Source: Anaerolineaceae bacterium UBA6105
GTDB taxonomy: Bacteria > Chloroflexota > Anaerolineae > Anaerolineales > Anaerolineaceae
Direction of reading: 5' to 3'
DNA length: 54,686 nucleotides
Assembly: GCA_002423495.1 (NCBI GenBank)
Contig: DIWN01000080.1
Location: 477 to 55,162, forward strand
Position 1 is the stretch's first letter, and each line of letters starts with the position of its first letter. Below the pieces are notes generated by a model. It searched no databases, had not been told where the DNA came from, and saw only the letters and a list, made by a program, of their open reading frames with translations. A program made the position numbers and the translations under genes. Shown in pieces: positions 1 to 7,846 of this stretch.

Positions 1-2256
1 CTTAACGGCGGACGTAAAGACAACTTCTGGGAAATGGCTGAAACTGGTCCTTGCGGACCCTGCACTGAGATCCACTACGATTTCGGACCGGATTTCTGCA
101 ACATGAAAGACGTGCCCGGGCATGTCTGTGAAGTCAACGGCGACTGCGCGCGCATCGTCGAGATCTGGAACAATGTTTTCATACAATACAATCGCACCTC
201 ACAAACGGACTTTCAAGCCCTGCCAAAACGCCATGTGGACACCGGCATGGGCTTTGAACGCATCGTCTCAATCATCCAGGGCGTGCGTGGGAACTATGAT
301 ACCGACCTGCTGAAACCACTTCTGGACGAAACCCAAAAGCTCGCCGGGCAGACCGACGCGGAACGCGCGGCCAACCTGACCCCCTACCGCGTCATTGCCG
401 ATCATGTGCGTGCAGGCGCTTTCCTGATCGCCGATGGCGTCATCCCCGGTAATGTCGGACGCAATTACGTCTGCCGCATGATCATCCGCCGTGCCGCCCG
501 CTTTGCCCGCAAACTGAACCTGACCGAGCCATTCATGGCGCAGGTAGCCAGGCTCGTGGTTGAAAATTACCAGGCTGCCTACCCGGAGTTAAAAGAAAAC
601 GCTGAGCTGATCTACGAAACGCTCACCTCTGAAGAAAAACGCTTCGCCGAAACGCTCGATGCCGGCTTTATTGAACTGCAGAGCCTGGAAGCGGACCTGA
701 AATCCAAGGGTGCAAGCCAACTGGACGGCAAGACCGCCTTTAATCTCTACTCCACCCTCGGCTTCCCGCTCGAGATCACACGCGATATCCTCGAAGAGGA
801 CGGCCTTACCGTCGACGAAAAGGGATTTTTCGAGGCAATGGAAGCCCACCGGCTTGCGTCCGGCAAGGGTCAGGCTTTCGGGAATATGAATGGCGATAAC
901 ACTGAGCTATACACCGGTATTCTTAACGACCTGCAAGCCCAGGGCAAACTGCCCGCTGATGGCGTTCGTTATGACCCCTATTCTTCTTTCACCTCCACCT
1001 CCAGGCTGATAGGCATCCTGAAGGATGGCGAACTGGTTCAATCCGCCGAAGTTGGGAATGAGGTCGAACTAATCCTCACTGACAGCCCCCTCTACATCGA
1101 ATCGGGCGGGCAAGTTGGCGACACAGGTACGGTGATATCTGCTGAGAAACCGGCTTGGGAGGTCAAAATCTCTTCCAGCCGCAAGCCCGTCTCCGGGCTG
1201 ATTGTCCATTCCGGAATTGTCAGCCAGGGAACGCCCCAAGCAGACAGCCCCGCTTTGGTCAGCGTGGACCTTAATTCACGCCGGGCTACCATGCGCAATC
1301 ACACCGGCACGCACCTGCTGCATGCCGCCTTGCGCACAGTTTTGGGCGACAAGGTGCACCAGTCCGGTTCAGCAGTGGACCCCGAACGCATGCGCTTCGA
1401 CTTCAACTTCCCTCGCGCCCTCAATAGCGAAGAGCTGCTCCAGATCGAAGCCCTGGTCAACCGCTACATCGCCGAGGAATATCCGGTTCACAAACGCACA
1501 AAGACTCTCGAGGAAGCCAGAGCCGAGGGCGCGATCGCGCTTTTTGGTGAGAAATACGGCAGCGAAGTGCGCACAATCGAAATTTCCGACCAGCGAGGAC
1601 GCGTCTCGTACGAGCTTTGCGGCGGCACGCACCTGGATAACACCGCCGAAATCGGTTCTTTCTACATCACCAGCGAGTCGAGCGTGGCTGCTGGAATTCG
1701 CCGCATCGAAGCGGTAACCGGTGAGAAGGCTTATGCCTGGGCGCGCGAACGCCTGAACCTGCTCAACGAAGCAGCGGCCTTCCTTGAAACCAGCCCCTTT
1801 GAGCTGCTCCCAAAAATTGAAATGCTCGAAAACAAGCTCAAGGAGCTTGAAAAAGAGCTTGACCTTCTGCGCGCGCAGGGAGCCCAGGCGGAATTCAGCA
1901 AGAAATTGCAGAATATCCAGGAGGTTGCGGGTGTACCCGTGCTCAGCGCCATCATTCCCAACGCCGACGCGGACGCCCTGCGCGCTCTGACGGATCAATT
2001 CCGCCAGCAATATACCTCTGGTAGTGTTGTGCTTGGTACTGTCAACCAGGGCAAACCCATGCTAATCGCGGCAGTCACGCCAGACCTGATTGCTCGCGGC
2101 ATCAAAGCCGGCGACCTGATCAAACACGTTGCCGCAGTGGTCGGCGGCGGCGGTGGCGGTCGACCCGACATGGCTCAGGCTGGCGGCAAAGACCCCGACA
2201 AGCTTTCGGAAGCGCTCGACCAGGTTTCTGTCTATATTCGTGAGAATCTGAAATAA
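1..2256 (+). CDS. alaS: Alanine--tRNA ligase, 5' end missing
   Basis: Cytoplasmic class II aminoacyl-tRNA synthetase that charges tRNA-Ala and hydrolyses mischarged Ser/Gly-tRNA-Ala. The frame is open from base 1, so the true start lies upstream; a full AlaRS is about 870 residues and roughly the first 120 to 140 are missing. Visible parts are the end of the catalytic core with GPCGPCTEIHYD near the beginning, then the editing domain with its zinc-type pairs HTGTH and CGGTH, then a coiled coil (KIEMLENKLKELEKELD), and finally the C-Ala domain with the glycine-rich GGGGGGRPDMAQAGG close to the end. The next gene, mutS, starts 3 nt after the stop, so the two are almost certainly cotranscribed. 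No broken motif is seen in the part present. The internal ATG at base 34 is not a gene start, because conserved core sequence continues upstream of it. Confidence 0.97.
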   Translation, partial: LNGGRKDNFWEMAETGPCGPCTEIHYDFGPDFCNMKDVPGHVCEVNGDCARIVEIWNNVFIQYNRTSQTDFQALPKRHVDTGMGFERIVSIIQGVRGNYDTDLLKPLLDETQKLAGQTDAERAANLTPYRVIADHVRAGAFLIADGVIPGNVGRNYVCRMIIRRAARFARKLNLTEPFMAQVARLVVENYQAAYPELKENAELIYETLTSEEKRFAETLDAGFIELQSLEADLKSKGASQLDGKTAFNLYSTLGFPLEITRDILEEDGLTVDEKGFFEAMEAHRLASGKGQAFGNMNGDNTELYTGILNDLQAQGKLPADGVRYDPYSSFTSTSRLIGILKDGELVQSAEVGNEVELILTDSPLYIESGGQVGDTGTVISAEKPAWEVKISSSRKPVSGLIVHSGIVSQGTPQADSPALVSVDLNSRRATMRNHTGTHLLHAALRTVLGDKVHQSGSAVDPERMRFDFNFPRALNSEELLQIEALVNRYIAEEYPVHKRTKTLEEARAEGAIALFGEKYGSEVRTIEISDQRGRVSYELCGGTHLDNTAEIGSFYITSESSVAAGIRRIEAVTGEKAYAWARERLNLLNEAAAFLETSPFELLPKIEMLENKLKELEKELDLLRAQGAQAEFSKKLQNIQEVAGVPVLSAIIPNADADALRALTDQFRQQYTSGSVVLGTVNQGKPMLIAAVTPDLIARGIKAGDLIKHVAAVVGGGGGGRPDMAQAGGKDPDKLSEALDQVSVYIRENLK

Positions 2257-2259
2257 GCC

Positions 2260-4833
2260 ATGCCCCAGGATATCACACCCCTTCGTCAGCAATACCTGGA
2301 TATCAAAAGGCAGTATCCAGATACGATTGTCTTTTTTCGCTTGGGTGATTTTTATGAAACTTTTGACGACGACGCCAAAGCCACAGCCGAGGCGCTGGAT
2401 ATCGTCCTGACCTCACGCCCAGTGGCAAAAGGTGTGCGTGTGCCCATGGCGGGCATTCCTTTTCACGCGGTGGATAATTACATCGGGAGACTGATCGAAA
2501 AGGGGCACCACGTCGCCATCTGCGAACAGGTTGGCGAACAGCCCGATAAGGGTCTTTTCCCGCGGGAAGTGGTGCGCGTGGTTACCCCCGGCACGGTGGT
2601 GGAGCCCAACCTGCTGCCCTCCGGACGCAATAATTACCTCGCCTGCATCTTCACTCAGGACAAAAGTGCCGGCCTGGCCTATGTGGATGTGTCCACGGCA
2701 GAATTTGCTGCCACGGAGCTGACCGACCAGGACGTCTTCGTCCAATTGCGGGCTGAACTCAGACGCCTTTCCCCTGCCGAAATTCTGGTTTCGGACGCGG
2801 TCAGCCTGCCCGGGGACATTGACGGCAACCAAACCATCATCCCCAACTGGTACTATGAGCCAGGCAGATCCGAGGAACTGATCAAAACCCGCTTCAAGGT
2901 CAGCAGCCTTGAAGGTCTGGGGCTCAAATCCTTGCCCCTGGCAGTGCGGGCAGTGGGCGCGCTGCTTAAGTACCTGAAGGAAACCCAAAAAGGTCTGTCG
3001 GAAGTTCAATTCAGTTTCAGTACCTACAGTCTGAACGATTTCATGGTTCTGGATGCCGAAACCCGCCGCAACCTGGAGCTGACCGAAACCCTGCGCGACA
3101 GCAAGCCTGAGGGCTCACTTTTGGGCGCGCTTGACCGCACCAAAACCGCGATGGGCAAGCGCATGCTGCGAGCCTGGGTCAACAAACCGCTGCTTGACCT
3201 TGAGCAGATCAATGCCCGCTTGGATGCGGTGGAGTTCTTTTACAAAAATGGCGTCCTGCGGCAAAATTTGGAGCTTGTGCTCGCGGAACTCCACGACGTC
3301 GAACGGATTGTTGGGCGGCTCAATAATGGCAGTGCCCGCCCGGGAGACCTGGTGGCACTGCGCGAAGACCTGCGCGCGATTCCCCGGCTGCAAGCGCTGC
3401 TGCCAGCCAACGAACCTGCCCTCCAGCCCCTGCTGACTGCCATCGGGAGTTTTGACTCCCAGTTGGAATTGCTCGAGCAAGCCATCACGGAGGATCCGCC
3501 AGCCACAACCGCTAATATCGGTATCATCCAGCCTGGTTTTTCCGCCGAACTTGACGCCATCCTTGCCAGCTCAAAACACGCCCGCGATTGGATCAGTGGG
3601 CTCGAGAGCAGTGAACGCCAGCGCACGGGCATCAAAACCCTCAAAGTGGGTTTTAACAAGGTTTTTGGTTACTACATTGAGATCTCGCGCGGCATGGCTG
3701 ATCATGCACCCGAAAACTACATCCGCAAACAAACTCTGGTCAATAACGAGCGCTTCATCACGCCTGAATTGAAGGAGTACGAATCACTGGTATTGAACGC
3801 CGAGGCACAGATTCACGACGTGGAACTGCGTGTTTACAAACAAGTTTGCTCCCAGTTGGCTTCCTCCGCGAGCGAACTCCTCAACGCCGCGCGTGCTATT
3901 GCCAGCCTGGACTGCCTTCTTTCCTTCGGCAGCGTTGCGGCTCTCAACAAATACACCCGACCCCAACTCAACGCAAACAAGGGCCTGAAGATCACCGCTG
4001 GACGTCATCCGGTCGTCGAGCGCATGCGCAGCGAAACCCGCTACATCCCCAACGATGTACTCTTTGAAGATGGCGAAATCGTGCGCCTTATTACCGGTCC
4101 CAACATGAGCGGTAAGTCCACCTATTTGCGACAGGTCGTTTTGATCGTGCTGATGGCGCAAATTGGCAGTTTCGTGCCTGCGGACGAGGCAGAAATAGGA
4201 CTGGTGGACCGTGTTTTCACCCGCATTGGGGCACAGGACGCCATCCACCAGGGGCAGTCGACCTTTATGGTGGAAATGCTTGAGACTGCCAACATTCTCA
4301 ACAATGCCTCCTCCCGCAGCCTCTTGATCCTGGACGAGATCGGGCGCGGAACCAGCACTTACGACGGGCTCTCGATTGCCTGGGCGATCGTTGAGCACCT
4401 CCACAGCCATCCAAAACTCAAACCCCTGACGCTCTTCGCCACCCACTACCACGAACTGACAGAACTGGCGGAACTCTACCCGGGCGTGCGCAACTACAAC
4501 GTGGCCGTTACAGAAGCAGATGACACAGTCGTTTTCCTGCACAAGATCGTGCCTGGCGCGGCTGACCGCTCCTATGGCATCCACGTGGCGCAGATGGCTG
4601 GCTTGCCTCCTTCAGTGATTACCCGTGCCAACGAGATCCTCAAGCAGCTTGAGCTTTCCTCCGGCACAACCCTGCCGGATGCCGCTGCCACGCAGGACCA
4701 GATGCGCCTCTTCCCGGAGAACAATCCGATGCTCGAGGCTTACAAAAAGCTCGACCTTGAGACTCTTTCCCCCATCCAGGCACTCAACCTGCTCTATGAA
4801 TGGAAGAGAAAGTATTTTTCTAAAGAGGAGTAA
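2260..4833 (+). CDS. mutS: DNA mismatch repair protein MutS
   Basis: Recognises base mismatches and small loops in DNA and starts methyl-independent or strand-directed repair as a dimeric ATPase. At 857 residues it has the normal MutS length. The mismatch-reading Phe-X-Glu motif is present as F31-Y32-E33 within RLGDFYETF. The connector, lever and clamp regions follow without interruption. The ATPase carries Walker A GPNMSGKST near residue 613 and Walker B/signature LLILDEIGRGTSTYDG near residue 687, followed by the ATHYHEL switch. The C-terminus ends with a helix-turn-helix dimerisation stretch (LSPIQALNLLYEWKRKY). It lies 3 nt downstream of alaS in the same direction, suggesting a shared transcript, and is followed by hairpins that probably end it. 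No mutL is seen in the window. Confidence 0.98.
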   Translation: MPQDITPLRQQYLDIKRQYPDTIVFFRLGDFYETFDDDAKATAEALDIVLTSRPVAKGVRVPMAGIPFHAVDNYIGRLIEKGHHVAICEQVGEQPDKGLFPREVVRVVTPGTVVEPNLLPSGRNNYLACIFTQDKSAGLAYVDVSTAEFAATELTDQDVFVQLRAELRRLSPAEILVSDAVSLPGDIDGNQTIIPNWYYEPGRSEELIKTRFKVSSLEGLGLKSLPLAVRAVGALLKYLKETQKGLSEVQFSFSTYSLNDFMVLDAETRRNLELTETLRDSKPEGSLLGALDRTKTAMGKRMLRAWVNKPLLDLEQINARLDAVEFFYKNGVLRQNLELVLAELHDVERIVGRLNNGSARPGDLVALREDLRAIPRLQALLPANEPALQPLLTAIGSFDSQLELLEQAITEDPPATTANIGIIQPGFSAELDAILASSKHARDWISGLESSERQRTGIKTLKVGFNKVFGYYIEISRGMADHAPENYIRKQTLVNNERFITPELKEYESLVLNAEAQIHDVELRVYKQVCSQLASSASELLNAARAIASLDCLLSFGSVAALNKYTRPQLNANKGLKITAGRHPVVERMRSETRYIPNDVLFEDGEIVRLITGPNMSGKSTYLRQVVLIVLMAQIGSFVPADEAEIGLVDRVFTRIGAQDAIHQGQSTFMVEMLETANILNNASSRSLLILDEIGRGTSTYDGLSIAWAIVEHLHSHPKLKPLTLFATHYHELTELAELYPGVRNYNVAVTEADDTVVFLHKIVPGAADRSYGIHVAQMAGLPPSVITRANEILKQLELSSGTTLPDAAATQDQMRLFPENNPMLEAYKKLDLETLSPIQALNLLYEWKRKYFSKEE

Positions 4834-4840
4834 ACAAAGT

Positions 4841-4887
4841 AAGAACCCGCTTTGCAGGTTCTTCTCAATTAAGAATTATTGATTCTT
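4841..4887. terminator. Hairpin pair between convergent mutS and fmt
   Basis: Two short inverted repeats follow the mutS stop. The first pairs AAGAACC (4841-4847) with GGTTCTT (4857-4863), and its loop adds a GC-TTT-GC inner stem. The second pairs AAGAAT (4871-4876) with ATTCTT (4882-4887) and runs into a short T tract. Because mutS and fmt converge here, the pair may serve both strands. The T tracts are weak, so this is a probable rather than textbook intrinsic terminator. Confidence 0.6.
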
Positions 4888-4911
4888 TTACGATTGGGTG
4901 AATTTTCCCCG

Positions 4912-5832
4912 TTATTCGTCTTCCAGCCATCCAGGCTGACCATTGAGAAAAGCCTGCCCGGTCATGGGTTTCTTGCCTTCAGGCTGCAGGCTATCGAAAA
5001 CCAGAAAACTTTCACCTGTGCCAATTGCCGGAAGTCCATTGATCACATACCTCTCACCGACTTCACTGGCAAAACTGTCATGCACATGCGCCTCCAGCAC
5101 CTTGACGCGTTTGCCATCCAGCATGAAAAAGGTTCCGGGCCAAGGATGAAACGCGCGCACCTTGCGGTCCAGTTCGAGCGCAGATTTGGTGAAATCCAGT
5201 TCGCCTTCCTCTTTTTTCAGCATGGGAGCATAAGTCTGATCAGTACCATCCTGCGGTAAAGGTGCCAGCATACCGCTCAGGTAAGAAGGCAGCACTTCAA
5301 CCAGTGCCTGCGCCCCAAGGAAAGCAAGTTGATGAGAAAGCTCTTCCGCGTTCGTGCGTGGACGGATGGGCACCCTGCGCTGTGCCAGGATGGGACCGGT
5401 ATCGAGCCCCTCATTCATCAGCATAATGGTCACGCCGGTTTCAGGGTCACCAGCGGCAATCGCTGCCTGGATCGGGGAGGCGCCGCGCCATCGGGGCAGC
5501 AGCGAAGCATGCACATTCACACATCCTTTTGTCGGCATCTCAAGCACCAACTTCGGCAGGATCTGCCCAAAAGCCGCAACCACAATCAGATCTGGCTTAA
5601 ACTGTGCCAGCTCAGTCACAGCGCCAAGTTTCCTGAGAGAAACTGGCTGCAAAACGGGTAATCCAAGCTCCAGCGCGCGCTGTTTGACCGCGCAAGGCGT
5701 CAGCGTTCGTCCCCTGCCTGCCGGACGATCCGGTTGGGTGACCACAGCCACCAATCCAAATTTTTCGTGCAGGGCTTCCAGGCTGGGGATGGCAAAATCA
5801 GGCGATCCCATGAAGATGATGCGGTCATTCAT
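4912..5832 (-). CDS. fmt: Methionyl-tRNA formyltransferase
   Basis: Transfers a formyl group from 10-formyltetrahydrofolate to Met-tRNA(fMet), giving the initiator used in bacterial translation. The 306 residues match the family. The N-terminal Rossmann-like hydrolase domain opens with MNDRIIFMGSPDFAIPSLEAL. The catalytic triad is visible as N106 and H108 in CVNVHASLLPRWRG and D144 in NEGLDTGPIL. The C-terminal OB-like tRNA-binding domain follows from about residue 205. The gene stands alone on the minus strand, with no def gene beside it. There is no Shine-Dalgarno sequence before the ATG; instead a -10-like TAGAAT (5840-5845, complement) ends 7 nt before the start, so the mRNA may be leaderless. 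That last point is inference only. Confidence 0.96.
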   Translation of the reverse strand: MNDRIIFMGSPDFAIPSLEALHEKFGLVAVVTQPDRPAGRGRTLTPCAVKQRALELGLPVLQPVSLRKLGAVTELAQFKPDLIVVAAFGQILPKLVLEMPTKGCVNVHASLLPRWRGASPIQAAIAAGDPETGVTIMLMNEGLDTGPILAQRRVPIRPRTNAEELSHQLAFLGAQALVEVLPSYLSGMLAPLPQDGTDQTYAPMLKKEEGELDFTKSALELDRKVRAFHPWPGTFFMLDGKRVKVLEAHVHDSFASEVGERYVINGLPAIGTGESFLVFDSLQPEGKKPMTGQAFLNGQPGWLEDE

Positions 5833-5956
5833 GGCAGGGATTCTAACACATGCTTGCGCTTCGGCTCATGCTTTCGTTCACAAAGATTTAACATCCTGTT
5901 TCACGCCGAAAATCCGACTTTGTGTTAAGCTTAAGCATATCTGAAAAGAGGTGAAT

Positions 5957-6436
5957 ATGACTGACTCTCAAGATTTTGTGAACATGAAACAGGGCAATGT
6001 CAAGACTGACAACGACCTTAACGAGTCTCAACCGCATTTGTCAAGCAGCGAAGAAAACACACTGGCGATGTTTGCCCACTTGTCGATCCTGCTGAACCTG
6101 GTGACCGGTTTTCTGGGCTTGGTTCCCGCGCTGATCATCTATTTTGCCTATAAAGATCGCTCGCGCTATGTGGCATATCAGAGCCTGCAGGCAGTTATCT
6201 TCCAATTGGTCTACTTCTTTGGATCTGCTATCCTGGCGGGTATCGTTGCTGTTGTCTCCACTCCCTTAGTGCTGGTTTGCATCGGTCTCTTCGGTCTGGT
6301 ACTGGCACTTCTTCTGGCATTGGTGCCAGTTGGCGCGCTCATCTACGGCATCGTTGGAGCCGTGGAAACCTACCACGGACGTGACTTCCAATATTGGCTG
6401 GTTGGGCAGTGGGTCCGCAAAACTTACGAAGGCTGA
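5957..6436 (+). CDS. DUF4870-type membrane protein
   Basis: Small integral membrane protein of 159 residues. The N-terminal 35 residues are polar, then three or four hydrophobic segments follow, beginning with FAHLSILLNLVTGFLGLVPALIIYFAY. The sequence KDRSRYVAYQSLQAVIFQLVYFF is typical of the DUF4870 (Tic20-like) family, whose function is not established. A GTG six bases upstream is in frame, but AGAGG ends 5 nt before the ATG at 5957, which favours that ATG. The gene is divergent from fmt, and a glutaredoxin-like gene follows 29 nt downstream and may be cotranscribed. Confidence 0.8.
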   Translation: MTDSQDFVNMKQGNVKTDNDLNESQPHLSSSEENTLAMFAHLSILLNLVTGFLGLVPALIIYFAYKDRSRYVAYQSLQAVIFQLVYFFGSAILAGIVAVVSTPLVLVCIGLFGLVLALLLALVPVGALIYGIVGAVETYHGRDFQYWLVGQWVRKTYEG

Positions 6437-6465
6437 AAAACAGACTCTTCAGGAAAAAAGCCCTG

Positions 6466-6753
6466 ATGGATTCTTCGTCAAATCCAACACCCAGAGACCA
6501 GATCACCATTTACGGTGTGAAGTGGTGCTCAGATTGCAAACGAGCCAGATCAGTCTTTAAAGAGGAAAGTGTTCCTTATGTCTGGATCGATATTGACGAA
6601 AACAAGCTGGGAGAAAAATTCGTGCTGGCGACAAACCGCGGCAATCGAAGCGTGCCAACGATCATTTTTCCGGATGGTTCCATGCTGGTGGAGCCTGGCT
6701 CAGGTCGGCTTCGCCGCACTTTAGAGGCTTACAAAACCAAACAAACTGCCTAA
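6466..6753 (+). CDS. Glutaredoxin-like (mycoredoxin-type) thiol protein
   Basis: Small cytoplasmic thiol-disulfide oxidoreductase of 95 residues. After a short polar leader the fold opens with ITIYGVKWCSDCKRARSVF, where C21 and C24 form the CxxC active site (WCSDC). The cis-proline loop is SVPTIIFPDGS, and the chain ends with a helix. This arrangement fits the glutaredoxin-like family that includes mycoredoxin and NrdH-like proteins; the physiological reductant cannot be read from sequence. A longer frame starts at 6394 inside the preceding gene, but an AGGA motif 11 nt before the ATG at 6466 and the domain boundary favour the shorter form. Its stop overlaps that of the convergent small membrane protein by 4 nt. 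Confidence 0.88.
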   Translation: MDSSSNPTPRDQITIYGVKWCSDCKRARSVFKEESVPYVWIDIDENKLGEKFVLATNRGNRSVPTIIFPDGSMLVEPGSGRLRRTLEAYKTKQTA

Positions 6754-7010
6754 ACGATCAGCCGTCGGTGTGCTTTTTGTGCCAGCACAGCAATGCTGAC
6801 TGTAAGCGCGCCAGCAAATAAAACCCCAAAACTCGCGACGAGGATCGCCCCCAATGACCGGCGTAACTCAAAAATCCGCGAGTTTTTAAGTTGCTCCCTC
6901 AAGGATTGCACGTAAGTGGATCGCGGTTGTTGCTGCCCAAATAATCTGGAGACACGTTCTTCCAAATTCTGCAGGTCAAAATCTTTTAGAGTAATGTTTC
7001 TTTCGCTCAT
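6750..7010 (-). CDS. Small single-pass membrane protein next to a sigma factor
   Basis: Protein of 86 residues that I cannot assign to a named family. Residues 1 to about 48 are charged and helical and include STYVQSLREQLKNSR. Residues about 54 to 78 form one transmembrane segment (GAILVASFGVLFAGALTVSIAVLA), followed by a short basic tail (QKAHRRLIV). It lies 29 nt downstream of a sigma-70 family gene on the same strand, so the two are probably cotranscribed. A cytoplasmic helical head on a single membrane anchor beside an ECF-type sigma factor is the layout of many anti-sigma factors. No zinc-finger HxxxCxxC motif is present, so that role is only a suggestion. Confidence 0.6.
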   Translation of the reverse strand: MSERNITLKDFDLQNLEERVSRLFGQQQPRSTYVQSLREQLKNSRIFELRRSLGAILVASFGVLFAGALTVSIAVLAQKAHRRLIV

Positions 7011-7039
7011 CTCGTTTAATTTAACGCTTTTTTTGTCCT

Positions 7040-7603
7040 TTAGATACGCGGGTTTTCCAATTCCTTCACCCGGTCACGCAGCTCAAGCAAGGTACGGTGA
7101 TAAAGGCTTTTTATCGCCCCTTCTGTCTTCCCAAAAATGTAACTGATCTCCTGATTGGTGAGATTTTGAACAAATTTAAGCAAAACCAATTCTTTTTTCT
7201 GGGGGCTAAGGTCATTAATTAAGCGCAAAAGGAACTCATTTTCCTGGTTTTGCTGCATTTTTTGTTCTGGAGCTGGATGTTTGCCAGTGTCCGGCAGGAC
7301 CAAATTCTCTATGGATATCTCCTTGACTCGCAGCCGGTCGCGATGGTAATTGGCAACCAGGTTGTGCGCGATGCGATACAGCCAGGCAGAAAAGGGCAAA
7401 CCCATGTGCTTGTAGCCGCCAATACTTTTCAGTGCTTTGAAAAAGACTTTGGAGGTTAGATCTTCAGCATCACTGGCATTGCCAACCCGAAAAAACACAT
7501 AGTTATAGATCCTGTCGACATAGCGCTCGTACAAAACGCCAAAGGCATCAGGATCTGTTCGGGCAAGATTGATCAGAGTTACTTCATCAAATTCTTCAGA
7601 CAA
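7040..7603 (-). CDS. ECF-type RNA polymerase sigma factor
   Basis: Directs RNA polymerase to a subset of promoters. The product is 187 residues with region 2 (DAFGVLYERYVDRIYNYVFF, then DAEDLTSKVFFKAL and FSAWLYRIAHNLVANYHRD) and region 4 (LSPQKKELVLLKFVQNLTNQEISYIFGKTEGAIKSLYHRTL). The frame is open further upstream to an ATG at 7705, but that extension looks non-coding. I chose TTG at 7601-7603, because GGAAGG lies just before it and TATAAT (7623-7628, complement) sits about 20 nt upstream; the promoter would fall inside the coding sequence if the longer start were used. A small membrane protein follows 29 nt downstream and may regulate it. The regulon is unknown. Confidence 0.9.
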   Translation of the reverse strand: MSEEFDEVTLINLARTDPDAFGVLYERYVDRIYNYVFFRVGNASDAEDLTSKVFFKALKSIGGYKHMGLPFSAWLYRIAHNLVANYHRDRLRVKEISIENLVLPDTGKHPAPEQKMQQNQENEFLLRLINDLSPQKKELVLLKFVQNLTNQEISYIFGKTEGAIKSLYHRTLLELRDRVKELENPRI

Positions 7604-7622
7604 TTTGACCTTCCAGAGCTTG

Positions 7623-7628
7623 ATTATA
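7623..7628 (-). promoter_or_regulatory. -10 element for the ECF sigma gene
   Basis: A perfect TATAAT reads leftwards here, about 20 nt before the TTG start at 7603. The region 17 to 19 bp upstream has no convincing -35 hexamer. It would give a leader of about a dozen bases containing the GGAAGG ribosome-binding site, and it supports the short TTG start of the sigma gene. Confidence 0.45.
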
Positions 7629-7846
7629 TACCATGGGAATCTTTCTGACTTAACAATAAAACGCTTGCTTTGGGGTACAATAAAAAAGATGGGAGACTTT
7701 AGCAAATCAATGAAAAAAATTTGCGCAAGTTACATTTCGATTCCTGATTCTCACACTTCAAATCAATCTATTCTTAACGTTTTCAGAACAGGCTTACACC
7801 ACACTGTTACTGCAAAACTTATCATCCAATCAAGAGGAATTAAACA

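Noticed and set aside
1369..2010. 213-codon open frame antisense to alaS
   Set aside because: Mirror frame of a GC-rich conserved gene with no ribosome-binding site or family features.
3784..4584. 266-codon open frame antisense to mutS
   Set aside because: It lies wholly opposite conserved mutS ATPase coding sequence, and the product has no recognisable motif.
7604..7846. Glycine riboswitch upstream of glyA-gcvT
   Set aside because: The divergent region lacks the paired conserved cores and linker of the glycine riboswitch; only a short GGGAGA is present.
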